This document shows positions 1-8,171 of a stretch of 64,000 nucleotides of DNA, piece after piece. Location: contig NZ_CP045696.1 of the NCBI RefSeq assembly GCF_009676955.1, positions 2,053,001-2,117,000 on the forward strand, written 5' to 3'. Below the pieces are notes generated by a model that saw only the letters and a list, made by a program, of their open reading frames with translations, did no database searches and was not told the DNA's origin. Numbering within the stretch: the first letter of the stretch is position 1; each line of letters opens with the position of its first letter. This DNA is from Sodaliphilus pleomorphus. GTDB taxonomy: Bacteria; Bacteroidota; Bacteroidia; Bacteroidales; Muribaculaceae. The position numbers were made by a program, and so were the translations under genes.

Positions 1-7
1 ATAGCAA

Positions 8-15
8 TACCTTTG
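8..15 (+). promoter_or_regulatory. -7 promoter box of the tRNA-Lys gene
   Basis: TACCTTTG matches the Bacteroidetes -7 consensus TAnnTTTG and ends 15 bases before the mature tRNA. The -33 element would lie before the window start, so only half of the promoter can be seen. Confidence 0.5.
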
Positions 16-30
16 CATCGCTTTTACGGA

Positions 31-103
31 GAATCGCTAGCTCAGCTGGTAGAGCACAACACTTTTAATGTTGGGGTCATGGGTTCGAGCCCCATGCGGT
101 TCA
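31..103 (+). tRNA. tRNA-Lys (anticodon TTT)
   Basis: The sequence folds into a full cloverleaf. The acceptor stem GAATCGC pairs with GCGGTTC (one G-T pair), the D arm is GCTC/GAGC, the anticodon arm CAACA/TGTTG closes the loop CTTTTAA with anticodon TTT, and the T arm ATGGG/CCCAT holds TTCGAGC. The discriminator base is A. CCA is not encoded. A strong hairpin with a T-run follows 17 bases downstream, so this is the last or only gene of its transcript. Confidence 0.97.
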
Positions 104-119
104 CAACTACACAAATTGG

Positions 120-160
120 CGCAATGTATTGGTCTTCACAGTACATTGCGTTTTTCTTTT
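120..160 (+). terminator. Rho-independent terminator after tRNA-Lys
   Basis: CGCAATGTA (120-128) pairs with TACATTGCG (142-150) around a 13-base loop and is followed directly by a T-rich run (151-160). It separates the tRNA from the convergent metallophosphoesterase gene. Confidence 0.85.
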
Positions 161-225
161 ATGATTCCCTAAATATCTATTTCTTACCCCTTACCGGGGC
201 TTGGCGGCGGTGGGTCGCCCCCGTG

Positions 226-996
226 CTACACGTCGACAGTGGCTGCTCTGGTGTAGCCGGTCACCGGGCCGTGACTGCTGTAGGCCAGCTGGTTGCAGTG
301 CATGGTAGTGCCGCCCACGCGTGTGCCCTCGCCGGCGTTGTAGTGGGTGTGCCCATATATCCAGTGGTCGATGTGGTGCTGCTCGATGTAGCGGGTCATG
401 TCGACAACAAAGGCATCGCTCAGGCCGTTGGGCTTGTAGCGCGGGTCCTCGAGCAGCATGGGGCAGTGGTGGGTCACCACCACCTTGCAGCGGGCGGTAG
501 AGCGGCGCAGTGCCTCGTCGAGCCAGCGGGTGCAGTGCTCGTGCAGCAGGCTGTAGTCGCCTGCCTCGAGCAGGCGGCCGCCGCAGTCGATGTGCCGGCA
601 GTCGCTCATGCCCTCTTGCACCAGTGCGGCGTTTTGGGGTGCTATTCTGGTCCACATGGTGGTGAGCAGCACCTCGACATCGCCCAGCATCACGCTGCAG
701 TTGTTGCAGTAGTGCACGTTGGGTCGCAGAGCCAGGTCGTAGTCGCCCTGGAGGGTCGACAGCACGTCGCAGCCGCCGTAGTACTCATGGTTGCCGGGCA
801 CGATGAGCGTGAGGCGGTAGTTGCGGCTGCACCAGTCGATAAAGGGAGGCACCTGGGCGCTCTCGCCGGCCGGCAGGTGCATGATGTCGCCTGCCAGCAG
901 CAGCACCTCGCCCGCCACGGCGGGCATGTGGCCGGCGAACCACTGCGAGAGGGGGCGGTTCTCCAGGTGGAGGTCGCTGGCATATTGCAGCTTCAT
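226..996 (-). CDS. Calcineurin-like metallophosphoesterase
   Basis: A 256-residue cytoplasmic protein with the metallophosphoesterase motif set in order: SDLHLE near the N-terminus, LAGDIM, PGNHEYY, THHCP and GHTHYN. These supply the Asp, His and Asn ligands of a two-metal centre. The substrate is unknown; family members cleave phosphomonoesters, phosphodiesters or nucleic acids. The start MKLQYASDLHLE was chosen because the motif begins there and because its ATG overlaps the TGA of the upstream aminotransferase gene (TGATG), which suggests translational coupling. A longer N-terminal reading runs inside the aminotransferase gene and was rejected. A homologue with the same opening lies at the other end of the window (63613). 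Confidence 0.88.
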   Translation of the reverse strand: MKLQYASDLHLENRPLSQWFAGHMPAVAGEVLLLAGDIMHLPAGESAQVPPFIDWCSRNYRLTLIVPGNHEYYGGCDVLSTLQGDYDLALRPNVHYCNNCSVMLGDVEVLLTTMWTRIAPQNAALVQEGMSDCRHIDCGGRLLEAGDYSLLHEHCTRWLDEALRRSTARCKVVVTHHCPMLLEDPRYKPNGLSDAFVVDMTRYIEQHHIDHWIYGHTHYNAGEGTRVGGTTMHCNQLAYSSHGPVTGYTRAATVDV

Positions 997-2189
997 CACT
1001 GCAGGCGGCTCAAGGCAGTTGCAATTCTCGACACGGCACCCACGATATCCTTGTCGTCGGTGGCATAGCTCAGGCGCAGGTGGCCCGGGCAGGCAAAGGC
1101 ATCGCCACTCACAGTGGCCACGTGGGCCTCGTTGAGCAGGTAAAGGGCCAGGTCGGTGGCGTCGTTGATCACAGTATCTCCGCATTTCTTGCCCAGGAAG
1201 GCTTTCACGCTGGGAAACACGTAGAAGGCACCGTCGGGCACATTCACCTCGATGCCTGGAATGCCGCGCAGCAGACTCACAATGAGGTTGCGGCGGCGCT
1301 CAAAGGCTGCACGCATGGTCTCGACACACTCTTGCGAGCCCCTGTAGGCCGCCTCGGCAGCCTTTTGGGCTATCGACGAGGCGCCGCTGGTGTACTGGCC
1401 CTGGAGCTTGGTCACAGCCTTGGCCAGCCACAACGGGGCGGCCACATAGCCTATGCGCCAGCCCGTCATGGCATAGGCCTTCGACACGCCGTTGACGATG
1501 GCTACCCGGCCGGCCACCTGGGGAAATTGGGCAATCGACTCGTGGCCGCCCACATAGTTGATGTGCTCATATATCTCGTCGGCAAGCACCAGCACCTGGG
1601 GGTGAGCTCCCAGCACCTGGGCCAGCGCCTGCAATTCGCCCTTGCTGTAGACGGCGCCTGTGGGGTTGGAGGGCGAGCACAGTATGAGCAGCTTGGTCTT
1701 GGGCGTGATGGCGGCCTCGAGCTGCCGGGGCGTCATCTTGAAGCCTTGCTCCATCGAGCAGGGTACCTCTACGCAGGTGCCGCCGGCCAGTATCACCATC
1801 TGCATGTAGCTCACCCAGGCCGGCGTGGGTATCACCACCTCGTCGCCAGGGTTGATCATGCTCATCACCACATTGCACAACTCGTGCTTGGCACCGTTGC
1901 CCACCACGATTTGCTCGGGGGCGTAGTGCACGCCGTTTTCGTGTTGCAACTTGTCGCTTATGGCCTGGCGCAGCGACAGGTAGCCGCCCACGGGCGTGTA
2001 AAACGAGAAGTTGTTGTCGATAGCGCTTTTGGCGGCTTCCTTGATGTGCTTGGGAGTGGGAAAATCGGGCTCGCCTACCGAGAGGTTGATCACGTCGATG
2101 CCTTGTGCCTTGAGTTGACTGCTCTTCTGCGACATGGCCAGGGTGGCCGATGGTTGAAGAGCCATAATGCGGTCGGAGATTTGATTCAT
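996..2189 (-). CDS. aspC: Aspartate aminotransferase, PLP-dependent class I
   Basis: A 397-residue fold-type I aminotransferase of the bacterial Ib type. It swaps the amino group between aspartate and 2-oxoglutarate with pyridoxal phosphate. Seen are the SVGEPDFPTP substrate-loop motif (37-46), SNPTG (174-178), the DEIYEH segment (204-209) and the PLP-binding Lys237 in SKAYAMTGWR. The length is full for the family. It is the first gene of a two-gene transcript with the metallophosphoesterase and has a consensus promoter 37 to 67 bases upstream. Substrate range (aspartate, aromatic residues or prephenate) cannot be told from sequence. Confidence 0.93.
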   Translation of the reverse strand: MNQISDRIMALQPSATLAMSQKSSQLKAQGIDVINLSVGEPDFPTPKHIKEAAKSAIDNNFSFYTPVGGYLSLRQAISDKLQHENGVHYAPEQIVVGNGAKHELCNVVMSMINPGDEVVIPTPAWVSYMQMVILAGGTCVEVPCSMEQGFKMTPRQLEAAITPKTKLLILCSPSNPTGAVYSKGELQALAQVLGAHPQVLVLADEIYEHINYVGGHESIAQFPQVAGRVAIVNGVSKAYAMTGWRIGYVAAPLWLAKAVTKLQGQYTSGASSIAQKAAEAAYRGSQECVETMRAAFERRRNLIVSLLRGIPGIEVNVPDGAFYVFPSVKAFLGKKCGDTVINDATDLALYLLNEAHVATVSGDAFACPGHLRLSYATDDKDIVGAVSRIATALSRLQ

Positions 2190-2225
2190 TTTCTGTGTTG
2201 CTGTGTGTCAGTTTAAATTTCGGGG

Positions 2226-2256
2226 CAAAATTACGTAAAAACCGCCATGTGTCAAA
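2226..2256 (-). promoter_or_regulatory. Consensus Bacteroidetes promoter for aspC
   Basis: On the minus strand TTTG (2256-2253), a 19-base spacer and TAATTTTG (2233-2226) form an exact match to the Bacteroidetes housekeeping promoter. It lies just upstream of the aspC start at 2189. The rest of the 327-base gap to 2517 is AT-rich and shows no gene. Confidence 0.8.
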
Positions 2257-2471
2257 AATGTATTGCATTTTTTAGACTATTTTTTGCGATTGGCGTCATT
2301 TTGCCGCAATTTTGTTTCATATTGTAGAACGATGTCATATTTATGTGTTGCTTGGTTGCAGGTTGACTGCCGCCTTGGCCTGGCGAGCATTGGGAGGGAA
2401 AATTCGCCCGCTGGTGGGCACAAAAATCATTAATAGTCGATTGAATGTTAGAATATTTTAAACTTTTGGCC

Positions 2472-2479
2472 TAAATTTG
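2472..2479 (+). promoter_or_regulatory. -7 box upstream of the 2517 lipoprotein gene
   Basis: TAAATTTG fits TAnnTTTG and lies 37 bases before the start codon. No clear TTTG was found 19 to 20 bases upstream, so the promoter may be weak or need an activator. Confidence 0.45.
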
Positions 2480-2516
2480 CATCAATAAGGAAAAAGGACA
2501 CTAAATTTTTACAACA

Positions 2517-3341
2517 ATGAGACGCAATCTTTACATCATATCGGCCCTGGTGGCAATAGCCCTGAGTGCGGCATCGTGCAGTTTTCTCGTGAGCGATCCG
2601 GGATATGACGAAGTGGTGACCTATGGCAGCCCCTACTACTATGGCGGCGACACCTACTATGTGTACAACAACTACTACTACATGCCCTACTACGACGGCG
2701 GGCACTACCGCGTGCGCCGTGTCGACGCCCCGCCCCGTAGCGGCTACTATGGCCACAACGATCGCTATGGCAACGACGTGTACAGCAACCGCCCCTCTCG
2801 CCCCAGTGGCGACTATCGCAACAGCAACAACGGCCACTTGAATGGCCGCCGCCCGGGCATGGGAGGCGTGCAGGGATCGGTTACGCGCCCCGACAATGAG
2901 CGTCCCGGCGTGGACCGCCCCGACAGTCGCCGTCCGGGCATCTCGCACCCCGACGTGAGCCGCTCGGCCACCAGTATGCCCTCCAGCGTGAATAGCAGCG
3001 AGCGCAGCTATACCTCGATGCCTGCCACGACGAGCCGGCCGTCGACGACGGGCTCGGGCAGCAATGCCGGCGGCGGTCGCCGCCCTGGCTATGCAACAGG
3101 CAGCAGCACCGCGCCCAGAACCACCACTGCTCCCAGCAGCACCGTCACCCGGCCTGCAAGCGTGAACCGCTCGAGCGTGACCAGCCCCAGCGTGAACCGC
3201 TCAAGCTCGGTCACCACAGCCCCCACGCGCAGCTACACGCCGGCACCGGCCCAGTCGAGCCACTCGAGCTACAGCACGGGCAGTAGCAGCCACTCGGGCA
3301 CCAACTCGGGCACCAACGTGAGCGGCGGCCGCCGTCGTTGA
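2517..3341 (+). CDS. Low-complexity Tyr/Ser/Arg/Pro-rich lipoprotein
   Basis: A 274-residue protein of unknown function. The N-terminus is a lipoprotein signal (hydrophobic residues 5-18, lipobox SAASC with Cys21). Residues 30-75 are tyrosine- and glycine-rich with many YY pairs. The rest is a long, probably disordered tail rich in Ser, Thr, Arg and Pro with recurring short units such as RPG and VNRSS. It ends in GGRRR. No catalytic motif was seen. The composition suggests a surface-exposed or envelope-spanning linker. It stands alone between the aspC promoter region and a terminator shared with susD. Confidence 0.75.
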   Translation: MRRNLYIISALVAIALSAASCSFLVSDPGYDEVVTYGSPYYYGGDTYYVYNNYYYMPYYDGGHYRVRRVDAPPRSGYYGHNDRYGNDVYSNRPSRPSGDYRNSNNGHLNGRRPGMGGVQGSVTRPDNERPGVDRPDSRRPGISHPDVSRSATSMPSSVNSSERSYTSMPATTSRPSTTGSGSNAGGGRRPGYATGSSTAPRTTTAPSSTVTRPASVNRSSVTSPSVNRSSSVTTAPTRSYTPAPAQSSHSSYSTGSSSHSGTNSGTNVSGGRRR

Positions 3342-3381
3342 CGACGCCCCCCCCCTCGTCATGACTCCCGCACACAAGAGA

Positions 3382-3418
3382 GCGGGCTGTGCACACTACA
3401 CGCGGTGGCACAGCCCGC
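3382..3418. terminator. Bidirectional terminator between the 2517 gene and susD
   Basis: GCGGGCTGTGC (3382-3392) pairs with GCACAGCCCGC (3408-3418) around a 15-base loop. It sits between two convergent genes and probably ends both transcripts, though the T-runs are poor. Confidence 0.7.
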
Positions 3419-3478
3419 CCTTGCTTTGCTCGCAGGCTTGTGTGTCGTGGCTCATGGCCTGCTGCTTCACAACTGTAA

Positions 3479-5110
3479 TTAGTATCCTGGATTCTGCTTG
3501 CAGCCCGTGATGGCCAGGAAGTCGCCGGGCAGGGGGAAGCACGTGCTCCACCCGTTGGCCTCGTCGGGCAGCGGCGTGTGGTGGGTATAGGCGCGGGCAA
3601 ACTCGCCGAAGCGTATCAGGTCGTTGCGACGCCACCCCTCCCACGAGAGCTCGAGCATGCGCTCGTCGAGCAGCGTGGCCAGTGTGGCGTGGCGCGGAGA
3701 CTCGCCCACACGGCGGCGCACCATGGCCAGGTACTCGTCGCCGTTCTCGCCGTTGCGCACCATGGCTTCGGCGCGCATGAGCAGCACGTCGGCATAGCGG
3801 AAGAGCACAATGTCGTTGTCGCTCTGGTTGCCGTCTTTGGTGCCCGTGGGGTCTACTTCATATTTCTTCATGCGGGCCCCGGCTGTTTTTTCGTGTGGGT
3901 CGCCCGAGAGGTCGAGCTTCACGGCCATGGGGTAGTACTTGAGCGGCGTGCCGTCGTCGAGGGTCACCAAGCGCCCGTTCAGGTCGCGCACCTGGTCGCA
4001 ATAGTAGCTCATGGCCAGGCGTGCGTCGGCCGTGTCGGTGCCGTACCCGAAGGTCTTCATCGCCTCGACGGTGGCGCTCGAGCCGTTCTCGCCGTTTAAG
4101 CCAAGGGCTGCGGCGTGGTTGTAGTGGCGTGAGCGGAACAAGTACTTGAATTGGTTCTGGTACAGGTATTTGTCCATGGGAATGACAAAGATGTTTTCGC
4201 GCGACTTCTCGTTGTGTACGGCAAAGTTTGCCGTGTAGTCGTCTTCGAGCCGGTAGCCCATGCCGGCTATCAGGTCGCAGTAGTGCTCGGTGGCCTGCCA
4301 GGCGTTGAGCTGGCGGCCGTCGATGTTGAAGTAGATGTTGCTGCCGCTGGGCCTCACGCCGTCGGTCCAGTCGTCGTCGCTGTACACCTCGGCATTGAGC
4401 ATGAGCTTGGCGAGCAGGAAGTAGCAGGTGGCGGCGTTGATGCGGCCATAGTACTTGCCCTGCCAGTTGCTGCGCTCGCCGGTGAGGTGCGCGGCGCAGT
4501 CTTGCAGCTCGCCCACGATGTGCTTGTACACCGTCGAGCGCTCTTGCAGCTGCATCTGGGCCACGGTGGGATGGCTCGTGCTGTAGAGCGGCAGACGGCC
4601 GTAGAGGTCGATGGCATAGAAGTAGAACATTGCACGCAAGGCCCGTGCCTCGTAGCGCCAGTAGGCGGTGTTGTCGCTCTGACCGTGCGCCTTGGCATAG
4701 GCGTCGATGTGCTCCAGGGCGCTGTTGCACATGATGATCGACTTGAACAGGTACTTCCACGTGTCGCCTATGCAGTCGGTGCCGGTGCCCCAGCTGTGGC
4801 GAAACAGGTTCTGCCACAGCCCGCCGTCGTACCAGTCGGCTCCGCGCGTGGGCAGTATGGCCTCGTCGGTGGTAAACTCGTTCAGGTCATACACGCCGCG
4901 TGCCGTGCCCTGCAGGCCCTCGCTGTCGTTGTGGCCGCCCACGTTGTTGTAGAGCGCCGCCACAGCGTTGAGATAGAGCTCGGTCTCGTTTTTATAGGCT
5001 TCGTCCTCCTTGATTTGACTGCTGGGGTCTTCCTTCAGGAAGTCGTTGCACGAGGTGAGACACGCCGTCGCGGCAACTGCCAGCATGAGGTTGATGATGT
5101 ATCTTTTCAT
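3479..5110 (-). CDS. SusD/RagB-family nutrient-binding outer membrane lipoprotein
   Basis: A 543-residue SusD-family protein. It carries a lipoprotein signal (lipobox LTSC, Cys21) followed by NDFLKEDPSS, the usual opening of mature SusD proteins. The C-terminal part has the family feature WRRNDLIRFGEFA and closing LPLPGDFLAITGCKQNPGY-type residues. SusD proteins sit on the cell surface as a lid over a SusC transporter and bind glycans. Its partner susC normally lies immediately upstream. Here about 3 kb of foreign-looking sequence separates them, and susD has its own promoter (5159-5190). The glycan is unknown; the nearby GH97 enzyme suggests an alpha-linked sugar. Confidence 0.93.
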   Translation of the reverse strand: MKRYIINLMLAVAATACLTSCNDFLKEDPSSQIKEDEAYKNETELYLNAVAALYNNVGGHNDSEGLQGTARGVYDLNEFTTDEAILPTRGADWYDGGLWQNLFRHSWGTGTDCIGDTWKYLFKSIIMCNSALEHIDAYAKAHGQSDNTAYWRYEARALRAMFYFYAIDLYGRLPLYSTSHPTVAQMQLQERSTVYKHIVGELQDCAAHLTGERSNWQGKYYGRINAATCYFLLAKLMLNAEVYSDDDWTDGVRPSGSNIYFNIDGRQLNAWQATEHYCDLIAGMGYRLEDDYTANFAVHNEKSRENIFVIPMDKYLYQNQFKYLFRSRHYNHAAALGLNGENGSSATVEAMKTFGYGTDTADARLAMSYYCDQVRDLNGRLVTLDDGTPLKYYPMAVKLDLSGDPHEKTAGARMKKYEVDPTGTKDGNQSDNDIVLFRYADVLLMRAEAMVRNGENGDEYLAMVRRRVGESPRHATLATLLDERMLELSWEGWRRNDLIRFGEFARAYTHHTPLPDEANGWSTCFPLPGDFLAITGCKQNPGY

Positions 5111-5158
5111 TAGTCAATGTGTTTTTTTTCCTTTTTTAAGGTAAACCTTGGCCACTCC

Positions 5159-5190
5159 CAAAGTTACAATTAAATTTTTATTAACTCAAA
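5159..5190 (-). promoter_or_regulatory. Separate promoter for susD
   Basis: On the minus strand TTTG (5190-5187), a 20-base spacer and TAACTTTG (5166-5159) match the Bacteroidetes promoter. The box lies 49 bases before the susD start. In ordinary loci susD is read through from susC, so an own promoter matters here. From here to 5393 (just past the end of the next gene) the DNA is AT-rich and shows no gene. Confidence 0.65.
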
Positions 5191-5393
5191 ACAACTCAGC
5201 CAGTTTTAATCGCAACAAGCGATTTAATTTTAGGCTTTGGTTTGTGACAAATGTTTTGTTGTTTTTCTCGGCCGACAAGGCCTGCCATTGTTTGCTGCTG
5301 CTGTGATGGGTGTGATGCCCACTGAACCATGTCACAATCTACACTGCCGTCGACCTACAGCCGCACGTTTTATCACTACACATAGAGATTCCT

Positions 5394-6713
5394 TCAAAGG
5401 TTTAAGTTGCGCATGGCTACGTGCCGATAGATGGCTGCCGCGATCCATAGGCCAAGTATTAAAGCCAGTATCAAGTGTTTATATTCTATGAAATACATCA
5501 TCATGAAACTGATGCAGTTGTCGCTTGATTGCATGTAACTGAGCGCTTTGCTGCCGTTGAACATTTCATTTTCAAATTCACGCAGCGCTTTGCATATCTC
5601 AAAAGCGGTAAAGTGTCTTGCGTCGCGCCATTGCACTATTCTGTCACTATTTTTGGCATTGCCCACGCGTTGCATTGTCACCAGCGCCTCACCATCTATG
5701 TTGCTCCCGCGAGGATAGTACCTGAAGCTTATCAATTTCTTGCAGTTTCTTAGATAGTATTTGGCCGAATAGCAATGATAATTGCCGTAATAGGTCTCTG
5801 GCTTGAATATTTCATCATGCGGCACTGCCTTCCTGAATTGCGAGTTGTGCAGGTAGCACTGTTCAACCTTCGACTTGATGGCTGTGTCGCTGTCGGGCGA
5901 GGAGACCACATAGTGTATTTCATAACCGCCCATCTTTGAGAGCACAAATAGAATTATCCATGCTAAAAACATGAGAGGAAACAAATTTGGATTATTGTTA
6001 AGAAACTTCAATATCCCGTTTTCCCATAGGCTTGTTGCCTTATTTGTTGCATGCGTGTCAACCTCGTTTTGTGTGGCGGCACGTCGACACCTGCATCTAC
6101 AAAGAATAGCAATTGCTGTCCATAGTCCTAAAATGAGTCCAAGCAGAACCATCCTGTATTCTAAGAAGAAAATTATGACCAGAACATAAAGATTAGCCTT
6201 GTCTTCGACATAACTGATTTGGCTGTATTCACCGCCTAACATTTCCTTTTTAAATTCATTCGCCGCTTGGTATACATCTGTTGGTCTGAAATCTTGTGGC
6301 TCGTTCCAAGCAACAATTTTGTCGACATGCAACGAGTCTTTTATGCTTGTCAGCAAGAGAAATGGTTTTCGGGGAGTGTGCCCAGTTGTTGCTGGATAAT
6401 ACTTGAAATCTATATTTTTCTTGCATGTTTTGAGATAATAACTTCCTGAGAAATAGTCAGGTTCTTTGGAATTGCCGTAATGCGCGACTGGCTTGAATAT
6501 TTCATCGTGTGGCACTGCCTTTCTGAATTGCAAGTTGCGCAGGTAGCACTGTTCAACCTTCGACTTGATGGCTGTGTCGCAATTGGGCGATGTTATGTTG
6601 TAAGTCAGGTCACCACCTCCAGCCTTCGACAAGAAATATAGCATCAGCCATAGCCAAAAGCAAAGGCAGAATAGCCTTCTAACTCGGTTTAAGACAGGTT
6701 GACGTCCTTTCAT
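5394..6713 (-). CDS. Membrane protein built of two tandem homologous halves
   Basis: A 439-residue protein of unknown function. The two halves (about 1-230 and 231-439) are clear duplicates. The blocks DTAIKSKVEQCYL and QFRKAVPHDEIFKP occur in both, offset by exactly 690 bases in the DNA. Each half has a hydrophobic segment at its start (LFCLCFWLWLMLYFL; LFPLMFLAWIILFVL) and another at its end (LLGLILGLWTAIAIL; LILALILGLWIAAAI), so four membrane passes with two large extra-membrane domains are likely. The DNA is much poorer in GC than the PUL around it. It follows an RHS-core fragment with a 4-base overlap, so an immunity role is possible but unproven. Confidence 0.7.
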   Translation of the reverse strand: MKGRQPVLNRVRRLFCLCFWLWLMLYFLSKAGGGDLTYNITSPNCDTAIKSKVEQCYLRNLQFRKAVPHDEIFKPVAHYGNSKEPDYFSGSYYLKTCKKNIDFKYYPATTGHTPRKPFLLLTSIKDSLHVDKIVAWNEPQDFRPTDVYQAANEFKKEMLGGEYSQISYVEDKANLYVLVIIFFLEYRMVLLGLILGLWTAIAILCRCRCRRAATQNEVDTHATNKATSLWENGILKFLNNNPNLFPLMFLAWIILFVLSKMGGYEIHYVVSSPDSDTAIKSKVEQCYLHNSQFRKAVPHDEIFKPETYYGNYHCYSAKYYLRNCKKLISFRYYPRGSNIDGEALVTMQRVGNAKNSDRIVQWRDARHFTAFEICKALREFENEMFNGSKALSYMQSSDNCISFMMMYFIEYKHLILALILGLWIAAAIYRHVAMRNLNL

Positions 6714-7276
6714 TTTGTTACATTTTGAATGTATTTGAGTGTCCCCACGTTACTAAACAATGCATAGACTGCCATTGCCCATCTCACCTTGGAGGAAAAC
6801 ACGTTGAAATTGTTTTGCTTCATTACGAGGAACGCATTTGCAGATAGTAAAATGTCGGCTTTTTCTGTTTCTGGCTGCAAAATGACTCCCATGGGACCAT
6901 GTGCACCAACCTTGCCAGTGAACTTGCATGGCTGCACGCCGGCGGCTATGGCACTGGGGCCGTGCAGCATGCCGTAGGGGTAGTAGCTGTTCACCTCCTC
7001 CAGGGTGCCGTCGTCGGCCACCACGGCGCGCACGTTGCCCTGGTAGTCCTTCACATAGTAGCGGTAGCCCGTCGAGTCCCTGTAGCCCGCGTCGTTGACC
7101 AGGTGCTCCACCCGCAGCTTGCGCCCGTCGGCGTTAACGCAAATGCTTTTGTGTCTGTCTTTTAGTTGCACAAACTGTGATGGTCCGGGCATGTCACTTT
7201 TACAAATAAAGTTGAATTGTGTTGTTATTCTCACGTTTCTGTAGTTAATGAGCATTCCAATTATAATATTTGTCAA
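6710..7276 (-). pseudogene. Truncated RHS-repeat core fragment with unrelated ends
   Basis: A 188-codon frame. Only residues 48-122 (7135 to 6911) look like an RHS/YD-repeat core: NADGRKLRVEH, YYVKDYQGNVRAVV, EEVNSYYPYGML and a QPCKFTGK version of the usual PYKFNGKE. The hundreds of residues that normally precede this, and the LDWYDYGARFYDP-type block that should follow, are missing. The homologous part is GC-rich; both flanks are AT-rich and unlike RHS proteins. The N-terminal 47 codons overlap the end of the 7245-7973 gene by 32 bases. It is most likely the scar of an RHS polymorphic-toxin gene, not a working toxin. Confidence 0.65.
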
Positions 7277-7973
7277 TTAATTTAAGCACAGCTTCATTTG
7301 GTATCAATCCGTCATCTTTATCATGTTGTTCTTTAACCCATTCTAAAAATTTGCGATATATTTCTGGGCGCATTCTCTCTTGTGGAAGGAACTTTACCCC
7401 CACCTTTTTTAACACGATGCCATCAGGCAGAGTGGCCTGTGGGTGGACTGAAAATTCAAAATCCCTTATTCTCAAATTCCGGCAATTAGTGTTGACAAAT
7501 ATTGTATCTGAATTCTGTAAAAAAGGGAAAATCATATGGATGTTGGCACATTTCAGACTTCGATAGGGTGGCACTGTATAAGAATTGGAAAATGCCCTTG
7601 TAGAAGTGACACTGTCAACAATTATTTGCCTATGAGACTCTATGTCTTTAAACGAAGGACTTATCACATGGAAGTAAACAGTATCGCAAAACGACAATTG
7701 GGCATTTCTAAAAGCTTTGCTAACGTTATTTTTGATTATAAGTTGATCCTTTCCCAAGAAATTAATAGTCAAATTTCTTTTTGGAGAATCTCTGAAACAA
7801 TATTCATATGGAAAAAAACCATAGAATTGGAAAAAAGTCTCACTATAACGGTCAACGATATCATTACTGGCTTGACATTTTATGTTAGTGCAAAACAATA
7901 TATTTGACACCATTGATATAGCTGCCACGAATCTGTAAAAACACTTGCTATTTTTTATACCAATCATCACCAA
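7245..7973 (-). CDS. Unknown secreted protein in the RHS cassette
   Basis: A 242-residue protein that I do not recognise. The N-terminus (about residues 10-35) is hydrophobic and looks like a signal peptide or a single membrane anchor. The rest is mixed, with a probably beta-rich centre and a charged C-terminal part (EWVKEQHDKDDGL). It has no RHS, nuclease or protease motif that I can see. It is AT-rich and uses codons unlike the PUL genes around it. Its position directly before the RHS scar makes it a candidate remnant partner (immunity or accessory protein) of an RHS system. Confidence 0.6.
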   Translation of the reverse strand: MVMIGIKNSKCFYRFVAAISMVSNILFCTNIKCQASNDIVDRYSETFFQFYGFFPYEYCFRDSPKRNLTINFLGKDQLIIKNNVSKAFRNAQLSFCDTVYFHVISPSFKDIESHRQIIVDSVTSTRAFSNSYTVPPYRSLKCANIHMIFPFLQNSDTIFVNTNCRNLRIRDFEFSVHPQATLPDGIVLKKVGVKFLPQERMRPEIYRKFLEWVKEQHDKDDGLIPNEAVLKLIDKYYNWNAH

Positions 7974-8096
7974 AATCTCTATATAGATATCCTTTATTCT
8001 TCTGGAAAAGAAGTTTTAAATAATTTTTGTCGATTTGTTTAATTAATTTCGTACTAACTTGCACAAAGGTTTAATATGACGTTGCCACTAAGATAA

Positions 8097-8123
8097 TTAA
8101 TATTTTGAAATGCAAAATATTAA
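8097..8123. terminator. Perfect AT-rich palindrome after susC
   Basis: TTAATATTTTG (8097-8107) and CAAAATATTAA (8113-8123) form an 11-base-pair hairpin with loop AAATG, about 50 bases past the susC stop on the minus strand. It may end the susC transcript, which would leave susD dependent on its own promoter. A protein-binding site is the alternative. Confidence 0.5.
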
Positions 8124-8171
8124 GGCATGTTTTGCAACATAATATTTGAAGGGCCATTGTGGGGGCGGGGG

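Noticed and set aside
5394..6713. Assembly duplication artefact in the tandem membrane protein
   Set aside because: The two copies have diverged at many positions outside the conserved block, so this is a real biological duplication and not a copied read.
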